A stretch of DNA of 18,095 nucleotides from Cytidiella melzeri (taxonomy: Eukaryota > Basidiomycota > Agaricomycetes > Polyporales > Irpicaceae), in the NCBI GenBank assembly GCA_022592445.1, contig JABYQR010000587.1, positions 1-18,095 on the forward strand, read 5' to 3'. Shown in pieces: positions 7,182 through 16,265 of this stretch. Both the position numbers and the translations under genes were made by a program. The notes beneath the pieces are model-generated. The model was not told the DNA's origin, made no database searches, and saw only the letters and a list, made by a program, of their open reading frames with translations. Position 1 is the stretch's first letter. The number at the start of each line of letters is the position of its first letter.

Positions 7182-10168
7182 TCAATGAACACCATACGAC
7201 TCCTTTCGCTTCTCAGCTCGCAGCTCTCGCGGCGGCCCAATGATACCGTACTTTGCCTTGGTAGATCGGAGAGACGGAGCCGGAGGGGTCATAGGGCATG
7301 ATAAAGTTGCCCGGGATGGACTAGGATCTACTTCCAAGATCATCCGGTCGAGCTGGCAGGTGAGCCTGTTCAAAACAGATTGTACTTTCTGTGCTCGTGA
7401 GATGTCTGCACTGAGATGTTGTGCCAGGTGAGCATCGCATAGCCATTCTGCCATCTGGTTGAGGCGAGGTGCCACCTTCTCGAGGTCATGAAGGGTGCGC
7501 GAAATTGTTTGTTCATTTAGCGCTTGCTTATTGGTTCGCTGCAGCTCGTTAAAGTCCAGGTCGGGTCGAGGGCCTCGTGCTGATAGGGTATCGTCATCAG
7601 CGTTGTCGGCGTCGTCATTGTCCGGACCTGGTGTCACAAACCCAGAGTGCTCACTGTCAGCAAGATCAGATGCGCCATCCGAGGTGAGTTCATCGGCAAT
7701 CCTCCTTCCGATGGCATTTAAGTCATGCCCTTCCAGTTGCTCAGACCCCAGTTGAGGATTTTCGGAGTCAGCACCTTCACGGAGGAAATCATTGATCGCG
7801 ATCGAAGCTTGCGTGACGGGATCCAACGCGGATATCGGTGGAGCTGCCACTTCTATTGGAAGGGCTTGAGCACGGCTGCGACACTGCAGAAGGTATGCCT
7901 CTTCCTCAGAGTTTGGCACCCATGACCGCAAGTAAGGAAGCTGAAGGCCTTGTCTCCGAAGCAGTTCCGTCTGCACTGCAGCAGCGCGAATATGCTTGCA
8001 GACACGACCTCGCCCGACGAAGTCAGGACAAGTACAGGTCACCATACCTGCAGGGCGGAAGGTAATTGTATACTTCGCAGGTGACGGGTCAAACTCTGTT
8101 GCAAGCGCCGAGAAACATTCGAAGGTGTAAGTTCCCTCGTTGTCCAAGACCGGCACACTTATCTGACGGTTTCCGACCAGTGTAGCGGCTGCAAGATCTC
8201 TCTCGTCATCGGCGGCCCAGTATGCAGCTGGCACAGAAGGAAGTGAAGAGCGACCGCGTGAGTCGATTATCATAGTGCCGCCTGGAAGTTTTCTCAGCAA
8301 TGCGTCTCGTCGTGCTGATTCTGAGTCCTCGAGGCGCCGCTGCTGGAAAATAGAAGGAAGGGCATGGAGCACGAGAACGTGGACCAGAACGTCAATCCGA
8401 AGCCGTCGCCCGTTGTTCTGCCACCGACGTAAGTGTTTTCGCTTTAGTACTCCATTGAACGACTCAAGGTGATTCGTTGTAGGTACAATCTCGTTAATGG
8501 GTCGCCTGAGAAGTATTGCCGCGCGAAGCCGTCCAGCCTTTGACCAGCTCACCCACAGTGCTTCGCGTAGCCAATAGGAGTCAAGGTAGTCAAGATGCTC
8601 TACCGCGCCTGCCGAGGCACCTTCATCACATTCTCCCGCGCCCCGCAATGCAAGTATCACCCTTTTCTCGTCACTCACAATAGATTTCGCGCTTGTAAAA
8701 TCTTCTGTCTCGAGAAGTAGGTCTTCGACTCGACGAAGACGAGACTTGAGATCACAATGGTCGGATGAGGTTCCTTTCAGCGATTTGGTTCGGTGGTTCT
8801 TCCATGACTGCCGCAAATGGAATTTGCATATCAAGAGGACTATGTGGGGAAAGACACGAAGAAGGGCTCCGCGCTCTGTAAGGTCTGTGTCGGTGATCGC
8901 CACCCAAACATCAAAGTCCTCTCCGTCCCGACTTCCCAATGACAGCCGCCACTGCTCTAACACCTTTTCTAGGATGCTTGTGTCATATCCAGCAGCGGTT
9001 TTCTGATTTTTGCTTGGTGCAGAAAATAGGAAAAAGGCGATGGGAACTCCTCGATTTGCCTCGTCCACCCCCATCACGATGAAAAGAAGCATCTTCTTGT
9101 TGCTGATTCCAAATGTGCCATCGAGAAGTACCTGTGAGTGATGTCCGTACCTCCATGCAGCGTCATTCATTTCCGGTGTTGAGATACAGACTTCAAGACG
9201 CTCTTCCTCGGTCGTTCTCGGTGAATAATGGTGGATAGCATCGCGAAGGGTTTTATTGAACTGCGGTGAGTCTACATCAAGCCATTCATGGAGATTAATG
9301 TAATCTTGCTCTGAGATCTTGATTCCCCGAAGACGATGGAATTGTCGATAGAGGGACCGGTTGTCTTTATGGGAAAGAAGCCACCGAAATCGTGAGTTTG
9401 CTAAATCGTCCGGCATGTCTCTGTACTTCTGCTCCGCAAACATCTGCTGATTGGTCTTCTTGACATCAGCAAGAGTGACACCGCTTTTGAGGAGTTGAAG
9501 GGCATGTTTATAGACAGATGGATGCACTGGAAACACGGGTGGGCGTGCGAATGCACCGCTCAAGCACTCGTCGTTGTGCTCCAAGTGCCCGCGAATCACA
9601 AGAACTCGGTGAGTGGTTACTTGATACACAATCTCGCAGTGCGCCAAACATCCCGTGAAGTCGACAGGGTTACTGCGCTTGCTCGAGCCGCGAGCTGCGT
9701 GACTGTAGCTACACGAGCTACGATTGCAGTTGAGTACTGATGTGTAAATGTTTTGATGTTCTGTACTCACCACTGATATAACAGTCTTTGAGTTGCCTTC
9801 TCTCCGACACCTTCACTACTGGACCATCTACAGCTCCACTTATTCCCCAGCTCGTCCAGGGCACCAGTGTCAAGGTGATTTGTGGCAAGGATTGCACGAG
9901 CGGTAAGTTGGCTGTGTTCGTCTGCACTGTCAAATTTCTGACAAAACAGTTGATCGCGTGCATATATGAGCAGGACTGCTTCGCGCTGGCTGTCATCAAG
10001 GAAGAGTCGATCGGTATAAATTTTCGCCAACTCGGGTGGTAACTTGTAAGGCTCGGCTCGGCTTGCAACAGCTTCATTAACATGTATAAAGCCTCTGAAG
10101 GTGGGCGGGGTTTTGGGGCGGCAAGCAGTCTTTGCTTTCGGTTTCTTTCTGGGGGGAGGGGTAGCCAT
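7182..10168 (-). CDS. MULE transposase with DDE and SWIM zinc-finger domains
   Basis: Two exons, complement(join(7182..9702, 9771..10168)), give 972 aa. The 68 nt intron (GTGAGT...CTACAG) keeps the phase and joins LLYQ-C to HAARGSSKR. The N-terminus is basic and proline-rich (ATPPPRKKPKAK), which could be a nuclear signal. The MULE-type DDE core shows Asp327 in LLDGTFG, Asp404 in AITDTD, the C-x2-H motif CKFH (425-428) typical of the family, and Glu546 in TTNHLESFNG. A SWIM zinc finger follows, CTCPDF...VCKH (C689, C691, C701, H703). The C-terminal 230 residues include an acidic stretch (DNDDADNADDD) of unknown role. The enzyme should cut and join the 109 bp inverted repeats in the nucleus and make 9 bp duplications. 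No disabling change is visible. Its promoter must lie between 10169 and the right inverted repeat. Confidence 0.92.
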
Positions 10169-10375
10169 AGAGGATGTTGGGAACCTGTTCGCGTCGGCCT
10201 GTCCGCCCCCGCGATTATGTTAGTGCGCCCTGATAGACTACTATTGCAGTATTACATTTTTGTTATGTCTACTTACTGATTACATACTGGGAATAACAAA
10301 CATTGTATAGGTTGAGCTCTCGAATGATGCATGATCAATAAAATTTTCAGGCGTTGTCGCGAACCAATCTCACTC

Positions 10376-10484
10376 GAACCGCCTTTCAGGTCGTACGATC
10401 GCTATCTTGCACACCTCAGCGCCGAGTTGCCGACCATGCACGTGACCTCCCAATTAGGCAACTCCTTGTTCAGGCTGACAATCC
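10376..10484 (-). repeat. Right terminal inverted repeat of the MULE
   Basis: This is the complement partner of 6491-6599, with 29 identical outermost bases. It also keeps the inner hairpin arms (10457-10464 and 10424-10431) and the CACGTG palindrome (10439-10444) while neighbouring loop bases differ. It lies about 210 bases upstream of the transposase start codon and may contribute to its promoter. Confidence 0.92.
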
Positions 10485-10493
10485 CATAAGCAT
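10485..10493. repeat. Target-site duplication, right copy (9 bp)
   Basis: CATAAGCAT is identical to 6482-6490 and directly abuts the right inverted repeat. Confidence 0.93.
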
Positions 10494-10612
10494 ACGACAT
10501 CGGACGCCCATGAAATCGCACGCGACACGTGACGCTCGCGTGTTGTCACAGATGTGACACCGCGCGCGAGCGTTACACAAAGTCGCTCGCAAACAGCGAC
10601 GAGCACGAGACA
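10494..10612 (+). promoter_or_regulatory. PSF1 promoter with a 42 bp dyad
   Basis: This is the PSF1-side half of the original ULA1/PSF1 intergenic region. It has an ACGCGA at 10520-10525, resembling the MBF/MCB core ACGCG of fungal replication genes, and an E-box CACGTG at 10526-10531. An interrupted dyad spans 10532-10573: outer arms ACGCTCGCG / CGCGAGCGT and inner arms TGTCACA / TGTGACA around GA. An in-frame ATG at 10529 lies at the edge of this structure and is unlikely to be the start. Regulation by MBF is an inference from known S-phase control of replication genes. Confidence 0.5.
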
Positions 10613-11290
10613 ATGAGCAGCTCAACACCTCAGTTTGGAGAACGCGCGACTCAGCTTCTGCTCGAGTCCAGACGGTCGACTGCCTCGGATACGTTCCTCA
10701 AGTACAACGATGCCCAGGTGCGCTTGGTTATCCGAGAACAGAGGGAGTTGGAAACACTCATCCAAGAGGCAATGTCCAAGCTGAACCCGGACAAGATGGA
10801 CATCGACAACGAGGTCAATATTACCCCAGACATTATTCTCTATCAGACTGCCATTCTGCGCAATAAACGGTGTCTCCTAGCGTATCACCATCATCGCCTT
10901 GAACGCCTCAAAGACCTCTACTGGACCGTCGGCGGCGCCCTTCCTCTTATCCTCTCGACCTCGAATGCGACGGCATCTGGCGCGAGCTCCAGCTCTCAAA
11001 CCTCGGACATCCGATCCAAGCTCTCTCCTCACGAAGTAGACTTTTTGCGTTCGTACAACGCATCCGTCTTGACGTTCCGGTCTGGTGTGCTAGCGACGGA
11101 GGAGGTTGACCTGTTTGCGCCTATATCGAGACCACCGAAAGACCTGCACGTGCATGTCAAGGTGATTAAGGATTGTGGTGTCATTCAGACGGAGGTGGGG
11201 GCCATTGACTTCAGGCCAGGGCAGAGGTTCATGGTCAGAAGAGCGGATGTCGAGCATTTGATCGTGCAAAAGTATCTGGAAGAGGTGTGA
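10613..11290 (+). CDS. PSF1: GINS complex subunit PSF1
   Basis: A single exon encodes 225 aa. PSF1 with PSF2, PSF3 and SLD5 forms GINS, part of the CMG helicase (CDC45-MCM-GINS) that unwinds DNA at replication forks in the nucleus. The start FGERATQLLLESRR fits the PSF1 N-terminus. The central RNKRCLLAYHHHRLERLKDLYW block is the strongest family mark. The C-terminal B domain reads DLHVHVKVIKDCGVIQTEVG, then FMVRRADVEHLIVQKYLEEV at the end, as in other PSF1 proteins. SLD5 was considered because of VDLFAPI but fits less well. A Ser/Thr-rich insert (about residues 120-138) separates the halves. The ATG at 10613 is preferred over an in-frame ATG at 10529 because homology begins just after it. The length is slightly above the usual 196-208 aa. 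Confidence 0.93.
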   Translation: MSSSTPQFGERATQLLLESRRSTASDTFLKYNDAQVRLVIREQRELETLIQEAMSKLNPDKMDIDNEVNITPDIILYQTAILRNKRCLLAYHHHRLERLKDLYWTVGGALPLILSTSNATASGASSSSQTSDIRSKLSPHEVDFLRSYNASVLTFRSGVLATEEVDLFAPISRPPKDLHVHVKVIKDCGVIQTEVGAIDFRPGQRFMVRRADVEHLIVQKYLEEV

Positions 11291-11675
11291 TACCCTGTTC
11301 ATCAAGCAACCCAGGTATGGTCAATGTTGAAGACCGTCGTCCGTTTTGACAACCATCATGCGAACAGGTTTCGCAACATAAGCCCCATTCTGCTCCAACC
11401 ACCAGCTGCAGGAACACTCCATGCAGCTGACAGTCGTCAATGGCGGTATCGCTGCCAATAGCTACAAGGATCGCTCAGCTACTCACCGGTACTGCTGCAT
11501 GTACACCTGATCGTGAGGCGAGCTACGCCATCGGACTGTGGACTGTGTGTGGAGTTTTTGACGGTTGGGCCAGTGCATGCAGTGCAATTGTCGATGAGAA
11601 AAGATCTAGAGATGTAATGAAGCAGCGTCGAGAGCGATATCGATAGTGCACAAGCGTATCATTGACATGGAGACG
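11291..11675. other. Intergenic region between convergent PSF1 and YIF1
   Basis: About 385 bases holding the two 3' ends. A 68-codon plus-strand frame (11440-11646) has no recognisable similarity and no supporting context. I see no repeat or RNA gene. Confidence 0.5.
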
Positions 11676-12928
11676 TTAGACCCGGATCAGCAGACCCATG
11701 TACAGAATCTGGCTAACGGCTACGAGGAATAAGAATGATATTCTGCGGGAGCGATGAGATGTGTTGACTGGTGCCGCAGTTGTTGCTGCGTCAGGTAAAA
11801 CGAGCGAACGGAGGGAGCGAAGCTGACGTGCGCACCCTGTCATGAGTTTCATCACAGCAGGCACATGAAAAGAGAGGACGTACAAGGAAGAACGCGGTGG
11901 CGAAGAAGGAGTACAGAAATACGAATGTGTACAGGGTTGTCCCAAAATTGAGCAGGCCAGCGACAATGGTCATTATCACGCCGACAAACTTGTAGCCGTC
12001 GTACGCCACAAGGTCAAGAACTTGGCTTGTGCCCTAGAAGCAGATTGACTAAGGAATCTAGTTCAATGATTGAAGGAAAAACGAGCTAACCTGGATGTTC
12101 AAAAAATAGCAGCCCCCTTTGATGAATAGGAAGTCTAGCAGGACGACAGCCAACGCTTTGGAAGCTGTCACACCCAGTATTTCAGGATGGAAGCGTGAGT
12201 TCAAGCCAGAGTGGAGTGCTGCGAGCAAGATGTAGGTGACCAGCGCCATCGCTACGAGCCTGGTTTAGTGCCAATAGTTTTACGCAGCACATAGCTCACG
12301 CACAGGGAATATACAGGTCTGGTGAGTTGATATCTTCTCGCGGGGGTGCCCACTCGGATTGTCCATTCTCAAGTCGAGTGACCTTGCGCGACCAAGGTTT
12401 ATGTCGCCACGGAAAGAGCACAACTTGAAGCTTCTTGATAACGTATGAGTTTGACACATTGAAATGGTGCTTGACCGCACTTATAGGTATCCAGCCCCCG
12501 AGCTGCACTAATTGTCTCAGTAGAGTGAGTCGTCATGTCAAGCTGACACGCACATTTTTCTGGACATAGTCCTGTCCCGCTGCAACAGCGTTTTGACCAA
12601 GCTGCATACCGAATTGTGCGGTGGCGTTATCGAGACCCCACGCTGTGAAGTCTGATGGCGCAGGTTGCGGTATCTGGCCATGCATAGTTGGCTGAGGCTG
12701 CGCGGGGACGTGTCCGTACGTAGCGTAGCTCTGAGGTATGGGCGCACGAGACATAGCAGCTCCTGGAGGTAGCGTCTGGCCATACGTCTGTGGCTGGGGC
12801 GAAGATGCGTATCGCTGGTAGCCCTGCGGTGAGGCCGGCGTGGATGGAGGTTCTGGGATGTATGCCGGATGTGTTGGCACTGGGTGCTGCAGCGGTGGAG
12901 GGCTGTTGCTGTTGCTGTAGTACGCCAT
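11676..12928 (-). CDS. YIF1: ER-Golgi transport membrane protein YIF1
   Basis: Five exons, complement(join(11676..11822, 11884..12033, 12091..12251, 12304..12502, 12554..12928)), give 343 aa with consistent phases and 51-61 nt introns. YIF1 forms a complex with YIP1 and binds Ypt/Rab GTPases in COPII vesicle traffic at ER and Golgi membranes. The first 90 residues are a Pro/Gln/Tyr-rich cytosolic tail. Then come FGMQLGQNAVAAGQDYVQKN, the conserved GGWIPISAVKHHFNVSNSYV, LFPWRHKPWSR and DLYIP. Hydrophobic segments follow: MALVTYILLAAL, a second around AVVLLDFLFIKGGCYFL, GYKFVGVIMTIVAGLL, TLYTFVFLYSFFATAFFL and the C-terminal ISFLFLVAVSQILYMGLLI. The splice at CCC-T / CG-ATG was chosen because it gives DLYIPSMALVTY without extra residues. 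The MAYYS start is preferred over an upstream in-frame ATG at 13165, which lies in the neighbour gene. Confidence 0.93.
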
Positions 12929-13121
12929 TTCTGAGGTAGGTTTAGTCGAGTAGAAAGTCAATGTCGAGGTCGAGGTGCACAGTGAGGTCGACCTAGGGGA
13001 CACGCGACAGGCGTCAAACATACCCGAAAAGGGAACCACCCAGCTACATAAACTCGCGCGTGCTCTGATTTTTGCTGGCAGTCCCTTTCCAGAGGTCGTC
13101 GTCGTCGTGCTCAACGTCGCG
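12929..13121. promoter_or_regulatory. Divergent promoter of YIF1 and the C9-methyltransferase
   Basis: The two start codons lie 193 bases apart, facing away from each other. The stretch contains a TACATAAA element near 13044-13051, on the methyltransferase side, which could act as a weak TATA box. GTCGAGGTCGAGGTG-type repeats occur near 12963-12995, and a GTCGTCGTCGTC run precedes the methyltransferase ATG. Shared regulation is possible but not shown. Confidence 0.5.
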
Positions 13122-15070
13122 ATGCCCTTCTTCACCGTCAAGCAGACGAACAGCCCGGCCATCAAAAACGCGCCTATCGAGGGCCTCTACGAGGGCAATG
13201 GCACGTTCAACAACATTCACCTCGCTGCCCTGGTCATAGTCGTCCCATGGCTCGTCAAGAAGCTTTTGCCCCTCATCAACCGCGGAGGGTTCAAGACTTA
13301 CATATTCATGGTTCTCTTGCTCGGTGTCCCAATTACTATGGCCTATTGGACTCTCATGAGCATGTATGGAAAGCGTAAGAACGAGAAAATAGTGCTCCCC
13401 GAGCGTAACCTGGAAGAATACATCACGATTCACGACCCCGTACTGAAGGCAAAGTACCATGGCAAAGAGAAGATTCCCATGCAAGTCTTCCACGACGCGT
13501 ATTTTGAGGGGAAGATAGATTTTAACGGTCAGGCATCTCGCTCGGCGTGTCATGTCGCACACTACTAATATGGCTCGTGCCCGCAGGCGATGTCTTGGAC
13601 ATTATGGAACAGCGTCACGACTGGTCCAAGATGGTCTTCACTCTCGAGCTTTTCAAATATGTTCTATTCAACCTCATCCCCGAAGTCATCAAGCACACCG
13701 AGGCTCAGGATGAAGAGCAAGTCCGGGATCACTACGACAGTAAGCGACTGTCGCTCTGACGTGATGCTCTGCTGACCACGTCTACTGCGGCTTAGGAGGT
13801 GATGACTTCTACGAATGGTGAGTGTTTGGTTGCGTCCCTTTTTGCACCAGTATCAATTGTCGCAGGTTCCTTGGTCCCCGTATGGTTTACACCTCGGGTG
13901 TCATCCGCGACATTACCATTGAAGAAACCCTCGAGCAACTACAGGATAACAAAATGACTCTCGTCTGCGAAAAGGTGCTTATACATTCCTGTCCACCGTG
14001 TCATTCCCTCATCATGCAGTCTTAGTTGAATCTTCAACCTGAAGACCATCTGCTCGACATTGGCTGCGGCTGGGGTACTCTCAGTGCTTTTGCTCACAAG
14101 AACTACGGCTGCAAGGTTACTGGTGTGACTCTCGCTAAGAATCAGACCGCTTTCGGTAACGAGCGAATCAGGACCAACGTGCGTACCTTTGCTTAGATGC
14201 GTTTGGCATACCATCGCCTAATCAACGGTTTAGGGAGGTGACCCCTCGCTCGCAAAGATTATCTGTACCGACGCTCGTTATATCCCTGGCGGAAAGGGCG
14301 CATACACCAAGATTGTCAGCTTGGAGATGGCTGAAGTATGTGGCATGTCTCGTAATCGTTACTCGTAAAGTCTAATTTCCATGGTACAGCACGTAGGTAT
14401 CCGTCGGTACCAGTCTTTCCTTCGCCAAGTCTACGATCTGTTGGACGACGACGGTATTTTTGTTTTCCAAGTGGCCGGTATCCGCCCTCACTGGCAGTAT
14501 GAGGATCTAATTTGGTAAGCAAATATCCCTGTGTCTGCGTGTCTTTAGCCTGGGCTAAAGGCTCTATAGGGGTCTATTCATGAACAAGTACATTTTCCCT
14601 GGTGCCGATGCCTCCTGTTCTCTTGGCTGGGTTGTTGGTCAACTCGAATCCGCTGGTTTCGAGGTGAAGAACATTGATGTACTTGGCGTACACTACAGCG
14701 CCACTATCTATCGCTGGTACAAGAACTGGATTTCCAACAAGGATAAGGTGATCGAGAACTATGGTGATAGATGGTATAGAATTTGGGTATTTTTCCTCGC
14801 TTACGCGATTATACAGTCCCGGTGAGTCTGCTCTTGTGCATCATTTTTTGGGGGTGTTGACATAAGACACCGGTCACATAGCAATGGTGGCGTGTCCGTT
14901 TTCCAGTTCACTTTGCACAAAAACCTGAACGCCTTCCCGCGTGTACTCGGTGTGCCGAATCATGCGTCCATCCACGTTACCCCCCGAAAGGAAATTTTGT
15001 ACGTACATTGTCATAGCAGTATCGCACCCCTTGACTCATCTCTCCCCATGACTATAGTGCGGTTGTCTGA
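13122..15070 (+). CDS. MTS1: Sphingolipid C9-methyltransferase (CFAS/CmaS family)
   Basis: Ten exons, join(13122..13527, 13587..13739, 13796..13817, 13866..13974, 14026..14178, 14234..14335, 14390..14514, 14570..14821, 14882..14998, 15058..15070), give 483 aa. The enzyme uses S-adenosylmethionine to put the C9 methyl branch on the sphingoid base of glucosylceramide, a fungal-specific step at the ER membrane. Two N-terminal hydrophobic helices (about 32-52 and 59-79) fit a membrane anchor. DHYDRGDDFYEWFLGPRMVYTSG leads into the SAM-binding LLDIGCGWGTL (239-249), CKVTGVTLAKNQ, SLEMAEHVGIRRYQSF and HYSATIYRWYKNW, all family marks. All phases agree and introns are 48-60 nt. The last intron is a choice: without it the frame reads on to 15083 for 507 aa. 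I prefer splicing because GTACGT...ACTATAG is 59 nt, like its neighbours. Gene names differ between fungi (MTS1, SMT1). Confidence 0.94.
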
Positions 15071-15691
15071 TTTAATTAAGTAGTTTCATTGGAGATATAC
15101 ATCAGATACCGGAGTATACTGCACAGTGTTTCATAGTTATTCTTGTTGTTACTCAGCGTGTACCTCTGTGGAGCAAGGAGCTGCCTTTCCTTTGTGCGCA
15201 CTGCGTCTATGAGCAATGACAAACTTCATTTTGATACGCGGGACTCCGTAAGACTGTTAGTAGATGACCTGCCAAGAGAGACTGTTCAGGAAGAAAGAGG
15301 AGGCTAGAAAACTAGTACACATTTCTGCTACTACTATCGACCCAGAAGGGAACTACACTCCCAAGCGAATTCGATGTCAGGCGGATATGAGCGCGGAGTA
15401 TATCGTCGCGGTGACAAAAGAAGGGAATGTGGCGGTACGACGGATGGGCGTGCGACAAAACATAAGTTTGTTACTGAGACGGGCGAGAAACGTTGTGGTA
15501 TGTGTTTGAAAGTTACGAGTGTAGGGGATGACTAGGAGAGTTAACTAACTCTGGGAGTAAGTGTCTTATTATTTCTCTGCTCTCTAGGAGCGGTATATAT
15601 ACATGTCTGTAACTAGATTACTAATGCTACAGTAATGTCATATGAGTAAGGATTGGTAAGGATTGGTAATCCTATGAGTAATGATTGGTAA
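15071..15691. other. Intergenic region, no recognised gene
   Basis: About 620 bases from the methyltransferase stop codon to the right-hand copia element. An 81-codon plus-strand frame (15264-15509) resembles no family I know and may be chance; its product is basic, with no signal peptide or membrane segment. A TATA-like GGTATATATACATG lies at about 15593. The right end carries the short repeats at 15641-15691. Confidence 0.45.
15641..15691. repeat. Short direct repeats with ATTGGTAA cores
   Basis: A 19-mer (TATGAGTAAGGATTGGTAA, 15641-15659) recurs at 15673-15691 with one mismatch, and an extra GGATTGGTAA lies between them. The array ends exactly where the candidate LTR would start (TGTAATGG at 15692). 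Confidence 0.7.
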
Positions 15692-15869
15692 TGTAATGGC
15701 TTTTCAGCTCCGGCTCACGGACTCGTAGTTACCGGACTGTCTTTTGTTTTCCGTATATGGTTGCCTTATTGTTCTTTTATCACGCGGACACATCTGTATC
15801 ACAGATATTCCTTTTTGGGTCGCCTGAGGGCTCTGTCTTATATACCTTCGCCCCCGCTCCTGACACTCC

Positions 15870-16054
15870 ATCGTGCTCTTTCTCTTTTGCACCTGGAGTG
15901 AGTATTCTTTGTTGTCCCTCACATATGCAATATGCTCACAGCCTGTACCTGTAGTTAACTCGCTTCGCTCGTGTGTCTTAGGTACAGTCATTATGCTATC
16001 GTGCTCTTTCTCTTTTGCACCTGGATTAACTCGCTTCGCTCGTGTGTCTTAGGT
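15870..16054 (+). repeat. Duplicated leader segment, one copy with and one without an intron-like insert
   Basis: Block A (28 bp, 15870-15897 and 15998-16025) and block B (29 bp, 15955-15983 and 16026-16054) each occur twice with no mismatch. In the first copy A and B are separated by 57 bases (15898-15954) that begin GTGAGT, contain a CTCAC branch-like motif at 15935-15939 and end CTGTAG. In the second copy A and B are directly joined at exactly those borders. There is no alignment ambiguity at either border. The two copies are separated by 14 bases. Confidence 0.85.
15898..15954 (+). other. Putative 57 nt spliceosomal intron in the copia leader
   Basis: The stretch has a GTGAGT donor, a TGCTCAC branch-like site and a CTGTAG acceptor, and its 57 nt length is within the 48-68 nt range of the coding introns in this window. 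The neighbouring second copy of the flanking sequence lacks exactly this stretch, which supports it being removable as an intron. Confidence 0.6.
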
Positions 16055-16131
16055 TCTTACGACAGCAAGTGGGATTACAACTGCGCATCCATCCCTGCCT
16101 TTAGATGTGTTGAATACATTCGACCGGCTTT

Positions 16132-16146
16132 AGGTTATGAGCCCCG
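16132..16146 (+). other. Primer-binding site matching initiator tRNA-Met (half-tRNA type)
   Basis: GGTTATGAGCCC is the exact complement of GGGCUCAUAACC, the anticodon arm of eukaryotic initiator tRNA-Met. Drosophila copia and yeast Ty5 prime from this internal region of a cleaved initiator tRNA. The site is 120 bases before the gag ATG, as expected. The fungal host tRNA itself was not available for comparison. Confidence 0.6.
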
Positions 16147-16265
16147 CCTGACTCTAATCCACACTCGTCGTTCACCTTATCGCGCCCATCTGTGCTTCGC
16201 TCCGATCAACGTCGACACACGACTCCAGGTTTTCTTCACATCCATATCCTTAACGTCCTACCAAC

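Larger units (their letters stand above)
6491..10484 (-). mobile_element. Complete Mutator-like (MULE) DNA transposon, 3,994 bp
   Basis: The element is bounded by 109 bp terminal inverted repeats (6491-6599 and 10376-10484) and a perfect 9 bp target-site duplication. It carries one transposase gene on the minus strand (7182-10168) with an open frame and all expected catalytic residues, so it may be autonomous. The left interior between the inverted repeat and the transposase stop codon is filled with short direct repeats (6636-6795; 6795-6893 and 7077-7141). It sits in the intergenic region between divergent ULA1 and PSF1; MULEs are known to favour 5' flanks of genes. The perfect duplication implies a fairly recent insertion, while the roughly 80 percent match between the two inverted repeats shows that they differ from each other as a property of the family. 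Confidence 0.93.
15692..16118 (+). repeat. Candidate 5' LTR of the right copia element
   Basis: The stretch starts TGTAATGG, preceded by GGTAA as a possible 5 bp duplication, and ends TACA at 16118, 13 bases before the primer-binding site. TATATACC at about 15840 could be its TATA box. An 11-mer CGTAGTTACCG at 15724-15734 is shared with the left LTR (1797-1807) at a similar distance from the proposed LTR start. Both ends are guesses because the 3' LTR is outside the window. Confidence 0.35.

Noticed and set aside
10529..10612. Upstream in-frame ATG extending PSF1 by 28 codons
   Set aside because: The extension runs through the GC-rich dyad, has no similarity to PSF1 N-termini, and homology begins just after the ATG at 10613.
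11440..11646. 68-codon plus-strand frame after PSF1
   Set aside because: No similarity, no supporting signals, and it lies in the 3' region between convergent genes.
12975..13121. Upstream in-frame ATG for the C9-methyltransferase at 12975
   Set aside because: The extra 49 residues have no family similarity and cover the divergent promoter. The ATG at 13122 gives the expected N-terminus before the two membrane helices.
12929..13165. Upstream extension of YIF1 exon 1 to an ATG at 13165
   Set aside because: It would overlap the start of the divergent methyltransferase, and the MAYY start at 12928 fits the family.
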